Program-made: the position numbers and the translations under genes
Notes under the pieces: model-generated
The model's input: only the letters and a program-made list of their open reading frames with translations
Told to the model about the DNA's origin: nothing
Databases searched by the model: none
Part shown: piece after piece, positions 1 to 11,742 of the stretch
How the letters are laid out: each line of letters opens with the position of its first letter
Numbering within the stretch: position 1 is the first letter of the stretch
From: Zeus faber
Taxonomy: Eukaryota; Chordata; Actinopteri; Zeiformes; Zeidae
Direction: 5' to 3'
Assembly (NCBI GenBank): GCA_960531495.1
Contig: OY482850.1
Coordinates: 1,335,343-1,399,342 of the forward strand
DNA: 64,000 bases

Positions 1-232
1 GCAGAGGGATGAAATACAGAGGAAAATAAATTAGACTACTACAGCCACTGGCCAAGGATGGACCATATTTGGATGCAGGGGATTTAGAGCTGTCAAAAAT
101 AACATCAATCTCGGTTATTTGAGTTGACTGCAATCAATTTGTAATATCTTCAGATTCCACAAATGTTTTCTTCTAAATGTTAAGGGAATTTTGCTGCAAT
201 GAATAACATGTGAATTAGGCGCGCACCATTAC

Positions 233-417
233 CTTGCATGTTTGTGCTCTCGATCATGCATGTGTCTAAGTCGGTCCAGTACAGCCGATGGTCGATGTAA
301 TCAATGGTGAGTCCGTTGGCCCGGCCCACTTTATCCACCAAGGTGGTGATGGTGCTTCCATCCATGTAGGCCCTGGCTATACGGGGCCTACCGCCCCACT
401 CCGTCCAGTACATGTAA
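233..417 (-). CDS. lrp5: lrp5 exon 11 (propeller 3)
   Basis: A 185-base exon, the human exon 11 length. It encodes [33 protein letters not shown] and [19 protein letters not shown]. The acceptor is cctttctctag|T and the donor ATGCAAG|gtaatg. A cysteine stands where human LRP5 has asparagine (DTNMIESS). It is the last lrp5 exon in the window; the gene continues beyond the left edge. Confidence 0.95.
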
Positions 418-794
418 CTAGAGAAAGGAAAGAAAGCAATGACTCAACACACTTTTTAAAATAAAAAACTAAAGAAATAATCAGCAATAGAATGGCCAAA
501 ATAATTTAATTTGTCTTCAAGCTGTATTGTATTCTTGTGAAAATAACATGAGATCTCACAGGGGGTGACAGATCTCACGGGGGTGACAGATCTCACGGGA
601 GCATGCTGTGATCTTGCGAGAAGACGGAAGTGAGTACAGATCCAACATGGCGGTGCCCTGCTGTACTGACTCAAACACAGACAATCTGCTCCAACTCAGA
701 CAAATATGAAAAGTGTATTGCAAAAAAAATGTGTATAAATATAAATAAATAAATACAAATAAATTTTAAAAAAAGGAACACTGCGTGAAACCAA

Positions 795-2017
795 GTGGAG
801 GACCTGGAGGATTATATAGATTTTTTCTATAACGAGTACGTGATAGAAGACGACCAGGACCGTAACAATCCGGCTAAAAGGAAGAAGACAGACTCAGCAA
901 CGGACACAGACGATCTAATCACAAGTGGTGTAGAGGTTAGTGTCTTGGATGAGATTAACAGGGACATGCTTGGTCCACTTCTTTCCGAGATCAAAGCCAG
1001 CCTTGGTTTCCTACACCACACGGATGGCGAGATGCAAAAAGAGGAACGCGGTTCTAAAATCCTCCGCGAAGCATCTCAGGTGGAGGTTCTAAAAAAATTA
1101 AAAAAAAAAATAAAATAATGAAAGAGACTATCCTGGATATACAGTCCAGAAGTATGCAGGACAACCTCATCTTTTCTGGTATCCCAGAGAACACCGAGTC
1201 CCCAGAAAACATGGTGAAAGACTTCCTTCACACCGCCCTGAAACTCCATGAAGCAGATCACCTTCAACCGGGTTTACCGACTGGGACACCGCGTGGGGAA
1301 CCGCCCCCGCTCCATTATTGCCAAGTTTGAAAACTTCAAGCACAAGGAGCTGGTTAAAAGCAAAGGACGGGAGCTGAAAGGAACCACGCTGGGTATGAAT
1401 GATCAATTCACCCGGGAGATCTCTATCTATTTGTCATTTGTCTGTGTAGATGTGTATCCCTACAAACTTCCTGCAATACTAGGACAGTAAAAAGGAATGT
1501 AAAGGAGGAAAACCCAGACTTATCTATGGGAAAGCATGAGCACGGTAGTATAGCTATTGCCTTGGATGCACTATACAGACACCCCCTAACTCACTACAAT
1601 GACCCCCATTAAGTTTGTTCGTTGGAATGTGAGAGGCTTGGGCTCACCTGCTTAATGTAGTAAAATCCTAAATCACCTCACCAGCATGAACCCCAGCTTC
1701 TGTCTACGAGAAAAAGGTCACCTCACTGCATCTGAGCACCTCAAACTCAAAGCTAAACGGGTTAATTAGATGTTTTCTGCATCATACAACTAAAAGAAAT
1801 AGGTGTTTCTATATTGATCAGTAAAAGTATCCCATATCAAAATTAAAACCACAATATCAGAACCAGAAGGGCGTTACATAATAATTATTGGAATTCTCGG
1901 TAACTTAAAATTAACCATAGCTAATATTTATGGCCCCAATGAGGATGACCCAAATTTCTTTCACAATATATTTTCAAAACTCTGAGAATTCTCTGACTCA
2001 ATTATCATATTGGGAGG
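795..2017 (+). pseudogene. L1-like LINE fragment: ORF1 and start of ORF2
   Basis: Bases 795-1440 read as an L1-type ORF1 protein (Transposase_22 family) in pieces. There is an acidic and lysine-rich N-terminal part, then RSMQDNLIFSGIPE, then RVYRLGHRVGNRPRSIIAKF with KELVKSKGRELKGT. The pieces change frame near 1118 and 1250. An ATG at 1599 starts an ORF2-like apurinic endonuclease with FVRWNVRGLGSP, a few in-frame stops and later ANIYGPNEDDP. It is cut off near 2017. The copy is dead and 5' and 3' truncated. It lies in lrp5 intron 10. Confidence 0.75.
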
Positions 2018-2079
2018 AGAGTTGAGCAGAGCAGAGCTGGCAAGTGAACACAAGTGGACAAAAATGAAAAACTTTAACC

Positions 2080-2345
2080 TGAAGACGAGCTGATTCTTAA
2101 AACTTGGAACGAGCTTCCTGTCACATACCACACAATGCAGTGTGTGAGTATTGCCGTATTGAGCATGTTTGGCTCAACATACACATGTGAGCAGTCTCTC
2201 GCTTCTGAGAAACATTAAGGCTAACCTACGCTCATGTTTAACTGATGGAAGCCTCAACGCCTGCATGAAGTTTAACCTCACTACATATGAACCAGACTAC
2301 AAGGCCATCAGCAAAACCATTAAGCACCAGAAGAAAATGAATATA
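2080..2345 (+). pseudogene. hAT transposase C-terminal fragment
   Basis: Two adjoining frames give LSMFGSTYTCEQSLAS and then NIKANLRSCLTDGSLNAC and LTTYEPDYKAI. This is the shape of the hAT dimerisation region found in many vertebrate hAT-derived proteins. There is one frame break near 2207. No catalytic region or terminal repeats were identified. Confidence 0.55.
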
Positions 2346-2539
2346 CTTCCAAAAATAAACAATGAAAACAATTTGCTTATATCCTTCCCAACCTTAACCC
2401 AAAGGTATAATATCGGTGGCCACAGCTTCCTTCAATTCCTTCAACTAGAGCTGTCTCTAAAAGTTTAAATCAAATTGACGAACAACATCCTACAACCACC
2501 TCCAATGATTAAACATCTCACTCATATTGGTCATTTAAA

Positions 2540-3480
2540 AAATTCCTTTTCCAGGGTGCCAGGGGTGGTGGAGGGCCCATATATTGCTGGCATCGGCGGA
2601 GGTGGGGGGGGGGGGCTAAAATCAAGGTGCCCTGCGCTGAGCACACTCTGCCGTGTAGATGGGCACTCGGCGCTCGTGGCCGGTCGGCTGCAGTGGGGCG
2701 GGGCTCGCCCTTGCGCGGGACGCAGGTGGGTATGGGGGTCCCGCTGGCTCAGGTCCTGTGCATGTGGCTGCGTCTTGTGCCTGTACTTGGTGGTGGGTTG
2801 TATGTGTGCGTCCCTAGGGTGCGCCGTCTCCTTGTGTTCCCTTGGACTGGGTTATGCTCCTCAGGGCCAGGCGTGGGGGTTGCTCCGCGGCCCTCTGGCT
2901 TCCTGGGGGCCCGGGGGTCTTCTGTGACCCCAGGGCAGGGTGCGCGGGGCTTTCCTGCAGCCATAGGGTGTCTATGCAGCTGCGGAGCTCGGGGGAAGGG
3001 GGTTCAGGGCCCTTTCCGCTGCTTGGAGGTGCCACAACATAATATCGACCTTATACACCAGAACCACTTGGGATAAGTCATGTACACTTACACACACGCC
3101 CGGCCATTTATTCTAAACAAAAGAACAGAGTTAGGGAGGGAAAGAGAAAGAGATAAAGAGGGGGAGTTGGGAGGTGAAGAAAGAGGGTGGGGCAGCGATT
3201 TCCAATCTTCTGCTCGCTTCGCTCCACTTGAGACACAAGACGTCCTCTAAGACCCCCAAGCCCCTTTCAAACTCACACACACACACACACACGCACACAT
3301 ACGCACACACACACACACGCACACACCACACCACACCTGCTTCGAATGCACCCCAGCACCCTCCTGGTTGCAATCTCCTTTCCTCCGTCATTTACTGCCA
3401 TAACTATGACAGGAAGAGGCCACGTGCCCACTTGTAGTTCTAGTTTTCCTGGACCTGATTAACTGTTTTTCAATAAATGT
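2540..3480 (+). repeat. GC-rich interspersed repeat, copy 1
   Basis: A strongly GC-rich block (2545-3040) followed by a conserved end (gaggtgccac ... cagaaccacttgggataagt), a CA-rich stretch (3271-3331) and a further shared stretch (cctgcttcgaatgcacccc, caccctcctggt). The same succession is found on the other strand at 13060-13940. The long open frames here are by-products of GC content. The family was not identified. Confidence 0.6.
3271..3331. repeat. CA-rich microsatellite
   Basis: Interrupted (CA)n with acgc and acat variants inside GC-rich repeat copy 1. Confidence 0.9.
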
Positions 3481-3481
3481 T

Positions 3482-4280
3482 GTTGTCCAATGTTTATGTT
3501 TTTGTGTAAATGTTGTTTGGTTCTACGTTTATTTGTCTCACCCGTGGTGAATCTCCCCCACTTGGAGTAGTGATCAGTTGTTTATGGACCCAAACATGAT
3601 AAATAGTTCTCCAAAGAGGGGGGTTGGTGGTTGTTCTGTATAACCAAAAACTGTGCTCTTGTCACCCTATAGGTCATCCACAGGACAGAGTTATTGCAGC
3701 AGTTCTTGATGATTTAAGAATTAATAAAGAGTTGCATTGCAGGTTGAGAACTCCACTTGCAGACTAACTTTGTCCAAGATGCAATGGCAATACAAATACT
3801 CTGTGTTGTATGCCCAGTATGCTGACAGCACAGGTAAAAAAAAAAAGAAAAAAAAAAAAGAAAGAAAGAAAATGAGATGTCGTATCATATGGGGACGCAC
3901 GGTTGTCCAAAGCCTTGTTCAGATTACACAACCTTTTCCCCAAGAAACATTTTCAAGATCTCCGCCTCACTCGCACTCATGTCACCGCCACTCGTCCGGA
4001 ACAGAAGTCCCGATATTTTCAAGCTTGTTTAAAAATTTTATTCATTTCATTCAAATCTAAAAATCATGTTATGGGAAATGTCGTGGGACATCGGGAGATT
4101 GTAAAATATTATTTTTCATACCAAAAAACAAGTGTTAAATGCTCAGCCTTTGGTGCATCTCGAATATGATGCTGAGAAGTGATGCTAACGCTGAAGATTT
4201 GAAAATTGTGAAATCACCAATTTTGAAGAACCAGACTGTTTATTATTTTGAGTGAACTGATTTAGTCACTGGTTTAGTTG
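3482..4280. other. Intron 10 stretch, nothing recognised
   Basis: AT-leaning sequence with an A-rich tract around 3835-3870. No exon, RNA gene or named repeat was recognised. Confidence 0.5.
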
Positions 4281-4285
4281 TAGTT

Positions 4286-7200
4286 GTACTGATTTAGTTC
4301 AAGATTCAAGATTTTTTATTTGTCACATACATATACATACTTCCATACATATATGCAGTGAAATGTAATGCAACGCACCCGGTGATAGCACACAATATGT
4401 CCTAGGAAAAATAAAAAATAAAATAAAAAGTAGAAAATTCCTTTCTAATAGACCGACTAACTGACTCCTAAAACGTAATACAGTAAGTGGAATACTTATA
4501 GAATAGATAAAAATATATAGAATAAAATACAATAAAAATGAATTGAAATAAAATGGAATAGATAGAAGGAATATGCCTATGTATATACAGATATGTGCAT
4601 TTAAAGTGGCATGTGAATTAAAGTGGCATGTGAATGTGAATAGAGGGAGTAGTGTTTGGGATAATACAGCACAGTATACAACAGTACGGCGCAGCAATAC
4701 GGCATCACGAACAACCCTGAACAGTGATACAGTATGCGGTACAGTATGCTACATACAGTACAGTAGGTAGTGGAGCCTAGTGTATGGCTCAGTTAGGACC
4801 CCTGGTGAGGTCAGCGTTGACAGTTCTAATGGCTTGAGGGAAGAAACTCCGTCTCAGTCTCTCTGTTCTCGCTGCGTGACTGCGGAGGCGCTTGCCTGAC
4901 CGCAGCAGCTGAAACAGTCCGTTGTTGGGGTGATGAGGATCCTTCATGATCCTACGGGCTCTGCTACTACACCTCCTGGTGTATAGCTCCTGCAAGGGGG
5001 GGAGGGTAGTTCCAGTGGTACGTTCAGCTGAACGCACCACCCTCTGCAGGGCCCGCCTGTCCTGGGCAGTACAGTTCCCAAACCAGGCAGTGATGTTGCC
5101 TGTCAGGATGCTCTCCACTGCTCCAGAGTAGAAGGACTTGAGGATCCTCACCGAGACCCGGAATTTCCTCAGCTGCCTGAGGTGGTAGAGACGCTGCCTC
5201 GCCTTTCTCACCAGAGTGTCTGTATGAACAGTCCATGTTAAGTCCTCTGTGATGTGGACTCCCAGATATCTGAAGCTGCTCACCCTATCAACAGAAGTCC
5301 CATTAATCCACAAGGGCGCGTGCGTCCTCGATTGTGATCCACGCCTAAAGTCCACAATCAGCAATCCTTGGTTTTGCTGACGTTCAGGTGTAGGCTGTTG
5401 TCCTGGCACCAGAGTGACAGGTCAGCCACCTCCTCGCGGTAGGCCTTCTCATCGCAGTCGGTGATCAGGCCCACGACCACGGTGTCGTCAGCAAACTTGA
5501 TGATGGTGTTGGAGCTGGACCTGGCCACACAGTCGTGTGTGTACAGGGAGTACAGTAGGGGGCTGAGGACGCAGCCCTGGGGGGATTCTGTATTCAGGGT
5601 GAGGGAGCTGGACATGTACTTCCCCACCTTGACCACCTGGGGGCGGCCTGTGAGGAAGTCCAGGATCCAGGTGCACAGCGGACCATTCAATGCGAGCTCC
5701 AACAGCTTGACAGACAGCCAGTCTGGTGGGGACTATGGTGTTGAAAGCTGAACTATAATCGATGAACAGCATTCTCACATAGGCCCCCTTCTGGCCATCC
5801 AGGTGCGTGAGCGTGGTGTGCAGTACCTGGGAGACCGCGTCATCCGTGGATCTGTTCTGCCGGTACGCGAACTGCAACGGGTCCAAGATGCGGGGGAGGG
5901 AGGCGCAGATGTAATCCTTAATCAGCCTCTCAAAACACTTCATGACCACCGAGGTGAGGGCCACCGGACGGTAGTCATTCAGGCAGGTTGGAGAGGCGAT
6001 CTTCGGGACAGGAACGACGGTGGACCTCTTGAAGCAGGATGGGACCACTGATTCAGCCAGGGAGATGTTGAATATTGTGGTGAACACCGGAGCTAGCTGG
6101 TTAGCACAGGTCTTCAGTACTCGCCCAGATATGCCATCTGGGCCTGCAGCTTTCCTGGTGTTCACCCGCATCAAAGCCCTCCTGACCTCGTGCACGGACA
6201 CTGAGAGTGCGCGCTCATCCCCAGCGGTGTAACTCCAATTAGCCGGCGAGCTAGCGGTGTTGCTGCCAGACTCGAACCGCGCATAAAAGGAGTTCAGTTG
6301 GTTGGCCAGGGAGGCGTCCACACTCGTGGCTGGGGAGGAGCTGCTCTTGTAGTTTGTTATTGTTCGCAGCCCCTCCCACAAGCGTCTTGTGTCCCCCCGC
6401 TCCATCTGTAGCTCCACGGTCTCTCTGTACGTCCGTTTGGCGTCCCTCACCGCCCTCCGCAGATTGTACGACACCGCTTTGTAATTGTCCATGTTACTTG
6501 ATACAAGTCCGTCGTTGTAAGCGGCCGTGCGCGCATTCAGAGCGCAGCGGATGGATTTATCAACCCATGGTTTCTGGTTTGGAAATATCCGAACTTTCAC
6601 CGTGGGAATGATTTCATCCGCGAGCGTAGCCACAAAACTTACTACAACCTCCGTAAACTCGCTGACGTCACTTGAACTTGTTTGGAACATGTCCCAGTCT
6701 ACGTCAGTCAGAGCGTCCTGAAGCGCAGCCTCTGATTGGTCCGTCCACCGCTTCACTTCCCTCGTCATCACCAGATCCCGCGCGATCAGAGGCCTGTAAA
6801 CAGGAAGCAGCGAGATCGCGGCGTGATCTGATTTCCCGAAAGCAGGGAGCGACACGGGCTTGTATCCGTTCTTGTAAGGAGTGTAACAATGGTCCAGAGT
6901 TCTGTCTCCCCTGGTGGCACACGTGATGTGTTGGTGGAAATTCGGCAGAACTTTCTTAAGGTTGGCCCTGTTAAAGTCCCCAGTCACCACCACAGCCGCG
7001 TCGGGATGTCTGTTCTGAAATCCGCACAACACATCGTACAGAACCGACAGAGCTGCGTGGGTGTCCGCTTGCGGTGGGATATAAACGGCTGTAATGATGA
7101 CCGTGCTGAATTCCCGGGGGAGATAAAATGGACGGCATAGTATGGTCAGCTGTTCCAGGTTCGGCGAGCAGGAGTGGGAGAGGAATTTGGTGTTGTTGGC

Positions 7201-7813
7201 GTTACACCAGCGGTTGTTTACCATTAGGCAGACGCCTCCACCTTTGGATTTCCCCGACTCTCCCGTTCTGTCGCCGCGGAACACGGAGAAGGCCTCGGCT
7301 GGACGTATGGCTTCATCCGGCACCAGTGGGGTCAGCCATGTTTCCGTCAGGCAGAGGACGCAACAATTCCTCGTGTCACGCTGGAATTGAATCCTCGCTC
7401 GAAGTTCATCCATCTTGTTCTCCAGGGACTGGACGTTGGCAAGAAGGATGCTTGGCAGAGGTGGACGGTAAGGTTGCGTCCTCATTCTGACCCGAATGCC
7501 GCCTCGTTTACCTCGGTGCTTCCTCCGTGGGCCCGCTCGTGGAACAGCGGCTCCATTTCTGTTGTTGTTGCAAGTGTTCCGGCGTAGGATTTCCGCCGGC
7601 CACTCTGCTCCCACCGATAGAAAGTCCCAAAGTTGTTCGTTTAGGGAAATTTTTATATCCATGAGTGCATCGCGGCCGTATGAGTTAATTGTTGTTGTTT
7701 TTCTGGCGAACATTGTGATAAAAAAAGGAAAAAAATACTAAAGAGTAAGAAAGTAACCGGAGCGCCGGCGCAGGCGACCGCTAGGGGCGGCGCCACTATC
7801 GCCACTAGTTGTA
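4286..7813 (-). mobile_element. Nearly complete CR1/Rex1-like LINE
   Basis: A non-LTR retrotransposon read right to left. A GC-rich 5' leader (about 7740-7813) precedes a single ORF with AP endonuclease and reverse transcriptase. The 3' untranslated region (4286-4790) ends in the short repeated tail atcttgaatcttgaac. Fragments sharing this 3' end occur near 22240, 25555 and 42340, and an internal 3' fragment at 48857-49100. The assignment to the jockey/CR1/Rex1 group rests on protein motifs and is not exact. Confidence 0.85.
4789..7713 (-). pseudogene. LINE ORF2: AP endonuclease and reverse transcriptase, two frameshifts
   Basis: The main frame runs 741 codons from the ATG at 7713. Endonuclease motifs appear in order: LLANVQSLENKMDEL, LTETWL, YIPPQ, VTGDFN, RTLDHCY, KSDHAAISL. 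Reverse transcriptase follows with KAAGPDGISGRVLK, NDYRPVALTS, QFAYRQNRSTDDA and LFIDYSSAFN. A frameshift near 5725 moves the catalytic FADDTVVVG box to a second frame (5702-5358). Another near 5360 moves the C-terminal VDFRRG and FRYLGVHI region to a third (to 4789). Catalytic residues are all present, so this copy was active recently. The start is the first ATG after the GC-rich leader. Confidence 0.85.
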
Positions 7814-7929
7814 ACAAAAAACTCACAGAATTCTATAAACAAAACAATAAATGGGAACTCTGAGAAACTATACAACGTTATGTCGGTATCTTGTTTAGGA
7901 TCCTAGTGTGTTTACGACTATGACATTCA

Positions 7930-8250
7930 TGACACTGTCCTATACGAGATAGTCCTCATTTAATGACCGAGTTCCGTTCCTACAATCAGGCCGTTAAGCA
8001 AATTGTTCGATAAGCGAGGACCCGTGTTATTTCCCGATAAGGGGCGTGGCGATTACAATTGAATATTGACAGACTGCTGGAACGAGATTGAGGCCAAGAA
8101 CTGTGATGCGCGATGAGATGCTTGACGCTAAGACGCTGCGCATGAAGCCCACACGTCGTGGTATTGTACACAGCGCACAACACAGACTGGTCAGAGAGCT
8201 GGTCATAAGTCTGAACGGTCGTTAAACAGGTAGTTTGTTAAGTGATGAAT
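7930..8250. repeat. Possible short inverted-repeat DNA element
   Basis: gtcctcatttaatgaccg and cgttaagcaaattgttcg near the left end, and gaacggtcgttaaacagg with gtttgttaagtgatg near the right end, resemble the seams of small Tigger/MER2-type elements. The ends pair poorly and no target duplication was found. Confidence 0.3.
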
Positions 8251-8558
8251 AACTGTACAGCTATTTGTGCATCCCAACATAAAAGTTTACTTTTAACCAT
8301 TATGGTTTTTTTATGTACAAAAAAAATGACGCACACAAACGTAGTTTTATAAGCACTTTAAATGCAATGTATGAGATTGAATTTGCATTTGCATTTAATT
8401 TGGTTTGTTTTTGGGCCAATCAAATCAAGCCAGCTGTTAATTGGGCAGATGTCATGATATCTATCAATACCATGTAAACCACCTATCATTATTATACTGA
8501 TAATAAATTATTTCATCGAGCCAGCCCTACAATGAACCAGAAGCTAATAAAACAAGTG

Positions 8559-8969
<411 letters not shown>

Positions 8970-8975
8970 TTAAAC

Positions 8976-8998
8976 GGGGGGGGGGGGGGGGGGGGGGG
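8976..8998. repeat. Poly-G tract (23 G)
   Basis: Twenty-three consecutive G residues on the plus strand directly beside the right arm of the inverted repeat. Such a run can form a G-quadruplex and is also prone to length error in sequencing. Confidence 0.9.
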
Positions 8999-9532
8999 CG
9001 ACAACAACCTTTCCTTCCATTGTTTGAAAAAAAGTGGCATTCCAATAGACTTACACAATCTCAATCCTGCATGGGAGAGGCAGGCTACGGACAACATGAG
9101 GTCATTGGCACTGATTCATACCCTTGTAATGTCAGGACTAAATCTAGATGTCTTAAAACTACAGACGGAACTATTGTTAAAGCTCTGTTTACTATGTGGC
9201 GCAAATAATTACTGCTGTGCTGTACAGTAGCTTTGCTATTTTGAGAAATGGCCTGGAAAGTTCTGTTTCTGGTTCTGGCAGCCAGAGGCAGAAGGTCTGC
9301 GTAACAATAGAAGTAATACTATTTTGGAAGCTAATTTATATTTCTATGGCTATCAGCGTGGTAAGAATGTGGGATTGATGCAGGAATCTTGACTTCTACA
9401 GTGGCTACCAACAGAAATGGTAAATTGACTGCATTTGATAAAGCATGCTCTCTAGTGCACAGGACACAAATGCACTTGGCAATTTTTCCTCTCATGCACT
9501 CAATCATATACACAGACTGTAATATTAATACA

Positions 9533-9752
9533 GGATAGAATACTACTACCATGGCAACCACTGTAGTGCTACTGTAGGATAGAGTACTTCTACCATGGCT
9601 ACCACTGTAGTTCTAATGTAGGATAGAGTACTTCTACCATGGCTACCACTGTAGCGCTACGGTAGGATAAAGTTCTTCTACCATAGCTACCACTGTAGTG
9701 CTACTATAGGATACAGTACTTCTACCATGGCTACCACCGTAGTACTTCTGCA
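9533..9752. repeat. 44-base minisatellite, 5 copies
   Basis: Five tandem units of 44 bases begin with gata/gatt and contain acttctaccatggctaccac and tgtagt. Units differ at a few positions. The array ends 84 bases from the 3' edge of lrp5 exon 10 inside the intron. Confidence 0.9.
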
Positions 9753-9835
9753 GGATTGTGTACTTCTATGACTTGTTGATCAAGCCTCTTTCCAGACCAT
9801 TCGACACCACCCTATAAAGTCCCACTAAGCCTTAC

Positions 9836-10080
9836 CCATTTGCTGGATCTAGTGCCAGTGACCGGGGGTTGTCAAGTGATCGTGGGTTGTCGAGATCCTT
9901 GCACACCAAAACCTGGCGGTACTGGCCATCTAGACGGGCCACCTCGATGCGGTTGGTGCCTGTGTCAGCCCAGTAGATGTTTCGACCCATCCAGTCCACT
10001 GCCATGCCTTCTGGGTAGTCTAGCCCAAATTCGATGACGTGATCTACGGAGCTGCCATTCATGTATGCTCTGCTGATGGT
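9836..10080 (-). CDS. lrp5: lrp5 exon 10 (propeller 3) with 6-codon duplication
   Basis: A 245-base exon, 18 longer than the 227 of human exon 10. It encodes [39 protein letters not shown] and [20 protein letters not shown]. Then LDNPRS occurs twice in a row before LALDPANG. The two 18-base copies differ at three third-codon positions, all silent. Just before the duplication a conserved tryptophan (VLVW in human) is cysteine (TGC). The acceptor is gcacacag|ACC and the donor AATGG|gtaagg. Confidence 0.95.
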
Positions 10081-10457
10081 CTGTGTGCATTAAAGAATGA
10101 GAAAGAATGAGCAAGAGAGAGATTTTGGATAATATTGTATTCCAGGGAAGGGAGGGTAAGGGAACTTGCCAATTTGTAATTGCCATCAAATGCCATCTAT
10201 TCGATAGCATTTGAGAGCCTTCTGAAAGCAAAGTTTGATTATGTGGATGAGAAACATGGTTTTAGATAAAACATGGTAGATTATTTGATTTTGCTCGTGA
10301 AGTTAGAGGTTTGACTGGATCAGCAAGTGGTTTTGTGTTTGTGTGTATAATCAAGGATATTGTGAAATGCTTCAGGGAATGTGCTTTAGATGTTGAGGAA
10401 AAACTGTAATGAGTACGTACACCCAAGTGCACCATCAACTACAAAATTCAAACTCAC

Positions 10458-10593
10458 CTTGGCCTGTATGTCTGTCCAGTATATTCTGTTTTCTGAGACA
10501 TCAAAGTCGAGAGCAGAGGCCTCTTTGACTCCAGTCAGAGGAATGGCGACGTCGTTACTGTTGGTACCTAATGAAATACTCCTAATGTTGTCC
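10458..10593 (-). CDS. lrp5: lrp5 exon 9b (propeller 3)
   Basis: A 136-base exon encoding [39 protein letters not shown] and TDIQAK. The acceptor is tgttccccag|G and the donor GCCAAG|gtgagt. Exons 9a and 9b total 154+136 = 290 bases, the human exon 9 length. The 693-base intron between them sits at CAG|G, phase 2. Confidence 0.95.
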
Positions 10594-11286
10594 CTGGGGA
10601 ACAAAGACAGGCGTCTTCAGCAAATTCACCGCCAAAACATAATGTCACTAGGTCACTTTATCACATACAACGGTGCATCTGTGCAAAATATCTGTTCTGT
10701 TGTCGATCTTCCAATTAGCTTGTCACCCTTATCAGTATACTTGTTATAATCCAGTAAAAGATAAGATTCAGTTATCCATCCTACCTTTATTCACCGTAAT
10801 GTGTTTGATTTACGATGCAGCACGACAACAATGTCGTTTTTCTGCCAAGATCCATTATCAGAGACCCAGTTCGCCACAGTTTACCACAGCTGCTTGACAT
10901 TTTTTAAACACCCCCAAAAAAACAGATCAAATGGCTAAGAGTTGAGCAGGATAAGAATGATCAACATCTTCTTTTCAGGTGAACCCATCTGTACGATTGG
11001 GGATGGGTCAAATTACCTCGTAAATATCGTGCATCATATAAGTACATTTCAAGCATACTGAGGTGAAACTTTGTGTTGGTAAATCCCTACGTATATGAGC
11101 TGGAGGATATACTTTCAGTTTCACTTTTTGGACCAAGATCGACTGAAGAGGAATGGGAAGGAAATAAGTCACCTGGGGGCGTGTCTGAAAATAGGGCCAG
11201 TGTAGTATCGCCTAGGCATTGGACAATAATGGACCCTGTGATGTGAGTGGAAAAACTGTGCATGGACAGAGAATCAACGGATATAC

Positions 11287-11440
11287 CTGTTGGTAAAGAG
11301 CAGAAAGGCCTCCGGCACCACACAAGTCTGAAGGTCAGACAGAAGCTCCAGGCCCATGGGGCAGGCACAGCGGACACCCTGCGAGCACCAGAAACACAGG
11401 TGGCTGCAGCCTCCGTTGTCTGCCTCACAGCCATTGATGC
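11287..11440 (-). CDS. lrp5: lrp5 exon 9a (EGF-like domain 2)
   Basis: A 154-base exon encoding EGF-like domain 2 and the first strand of propeller 3. Segments seen are [37 protein letters not shown]. The acceptor is ctttgcccag|GC and the donor AACAG|gtatat. An extra, seventh cysteine occurs in the loop after the third EGF cysteine (CFWC), where human LRP5 has FFTP. In human the exon continues for another 136 bases without interruption. Confidence 0.93.
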
Positions 11441-11525
11441 CTGGGCAAAGGGAAGGGAGGGATTGGGGAAGCAAGCGGAAAAAAACGACACAATCGGTAG
11501 TCCAGAAAATTGTTGGGGCTCTTAC

Positions 11526-11742
11526 CAAACGTCTTCGTCACTTTTGTGGCCTTGAGCCCCATCAAATCGGGCAGCTGGTCGATGATGATCTCCCGTACGG
11601 CCGTGGCTTTGTGGACTCTCTCGATGCTGCGCCTCTGCCAGTCTGTCCAGTAGATGTAATCGCCAAGGAGCGTGAAGCCAAATATGTGCGGAAGTTTGTC
11701 CTCTAGCAGGGTCTGTCTGTTGCTGCCATCCACGTGAATGAC
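11526..11742 (-). CDS. lrp5: lrp5 exon 8 (end of propeller 2)
   Basis: A 217-base exon, the human exon 8 length. It encodes [38 protein letters not shown] and [14 protein letters not shown]. The acceptor is ctcttcag|GTC and the donor TTTG|gtaaga. The intron to the next exon is only 85 bases, close to the practical lower limit for vertebrates. The final residues before the EGF module (VTKTFG) vary among LRP5/6 proteins. Confidence 0.96.

Noticed and set aside
2475..3076. Long open frames in both strands of the GC-rich block
   Set aside because: High GC removes stop codons in all frames; both repeat copies show it and no frame is conserved between them.
5488..7713. The 741-codon frame as a host gene
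   Set aside because: Endonuclease plus reverse transcriptase motifs and the LINE tail identify a retrotransposon.
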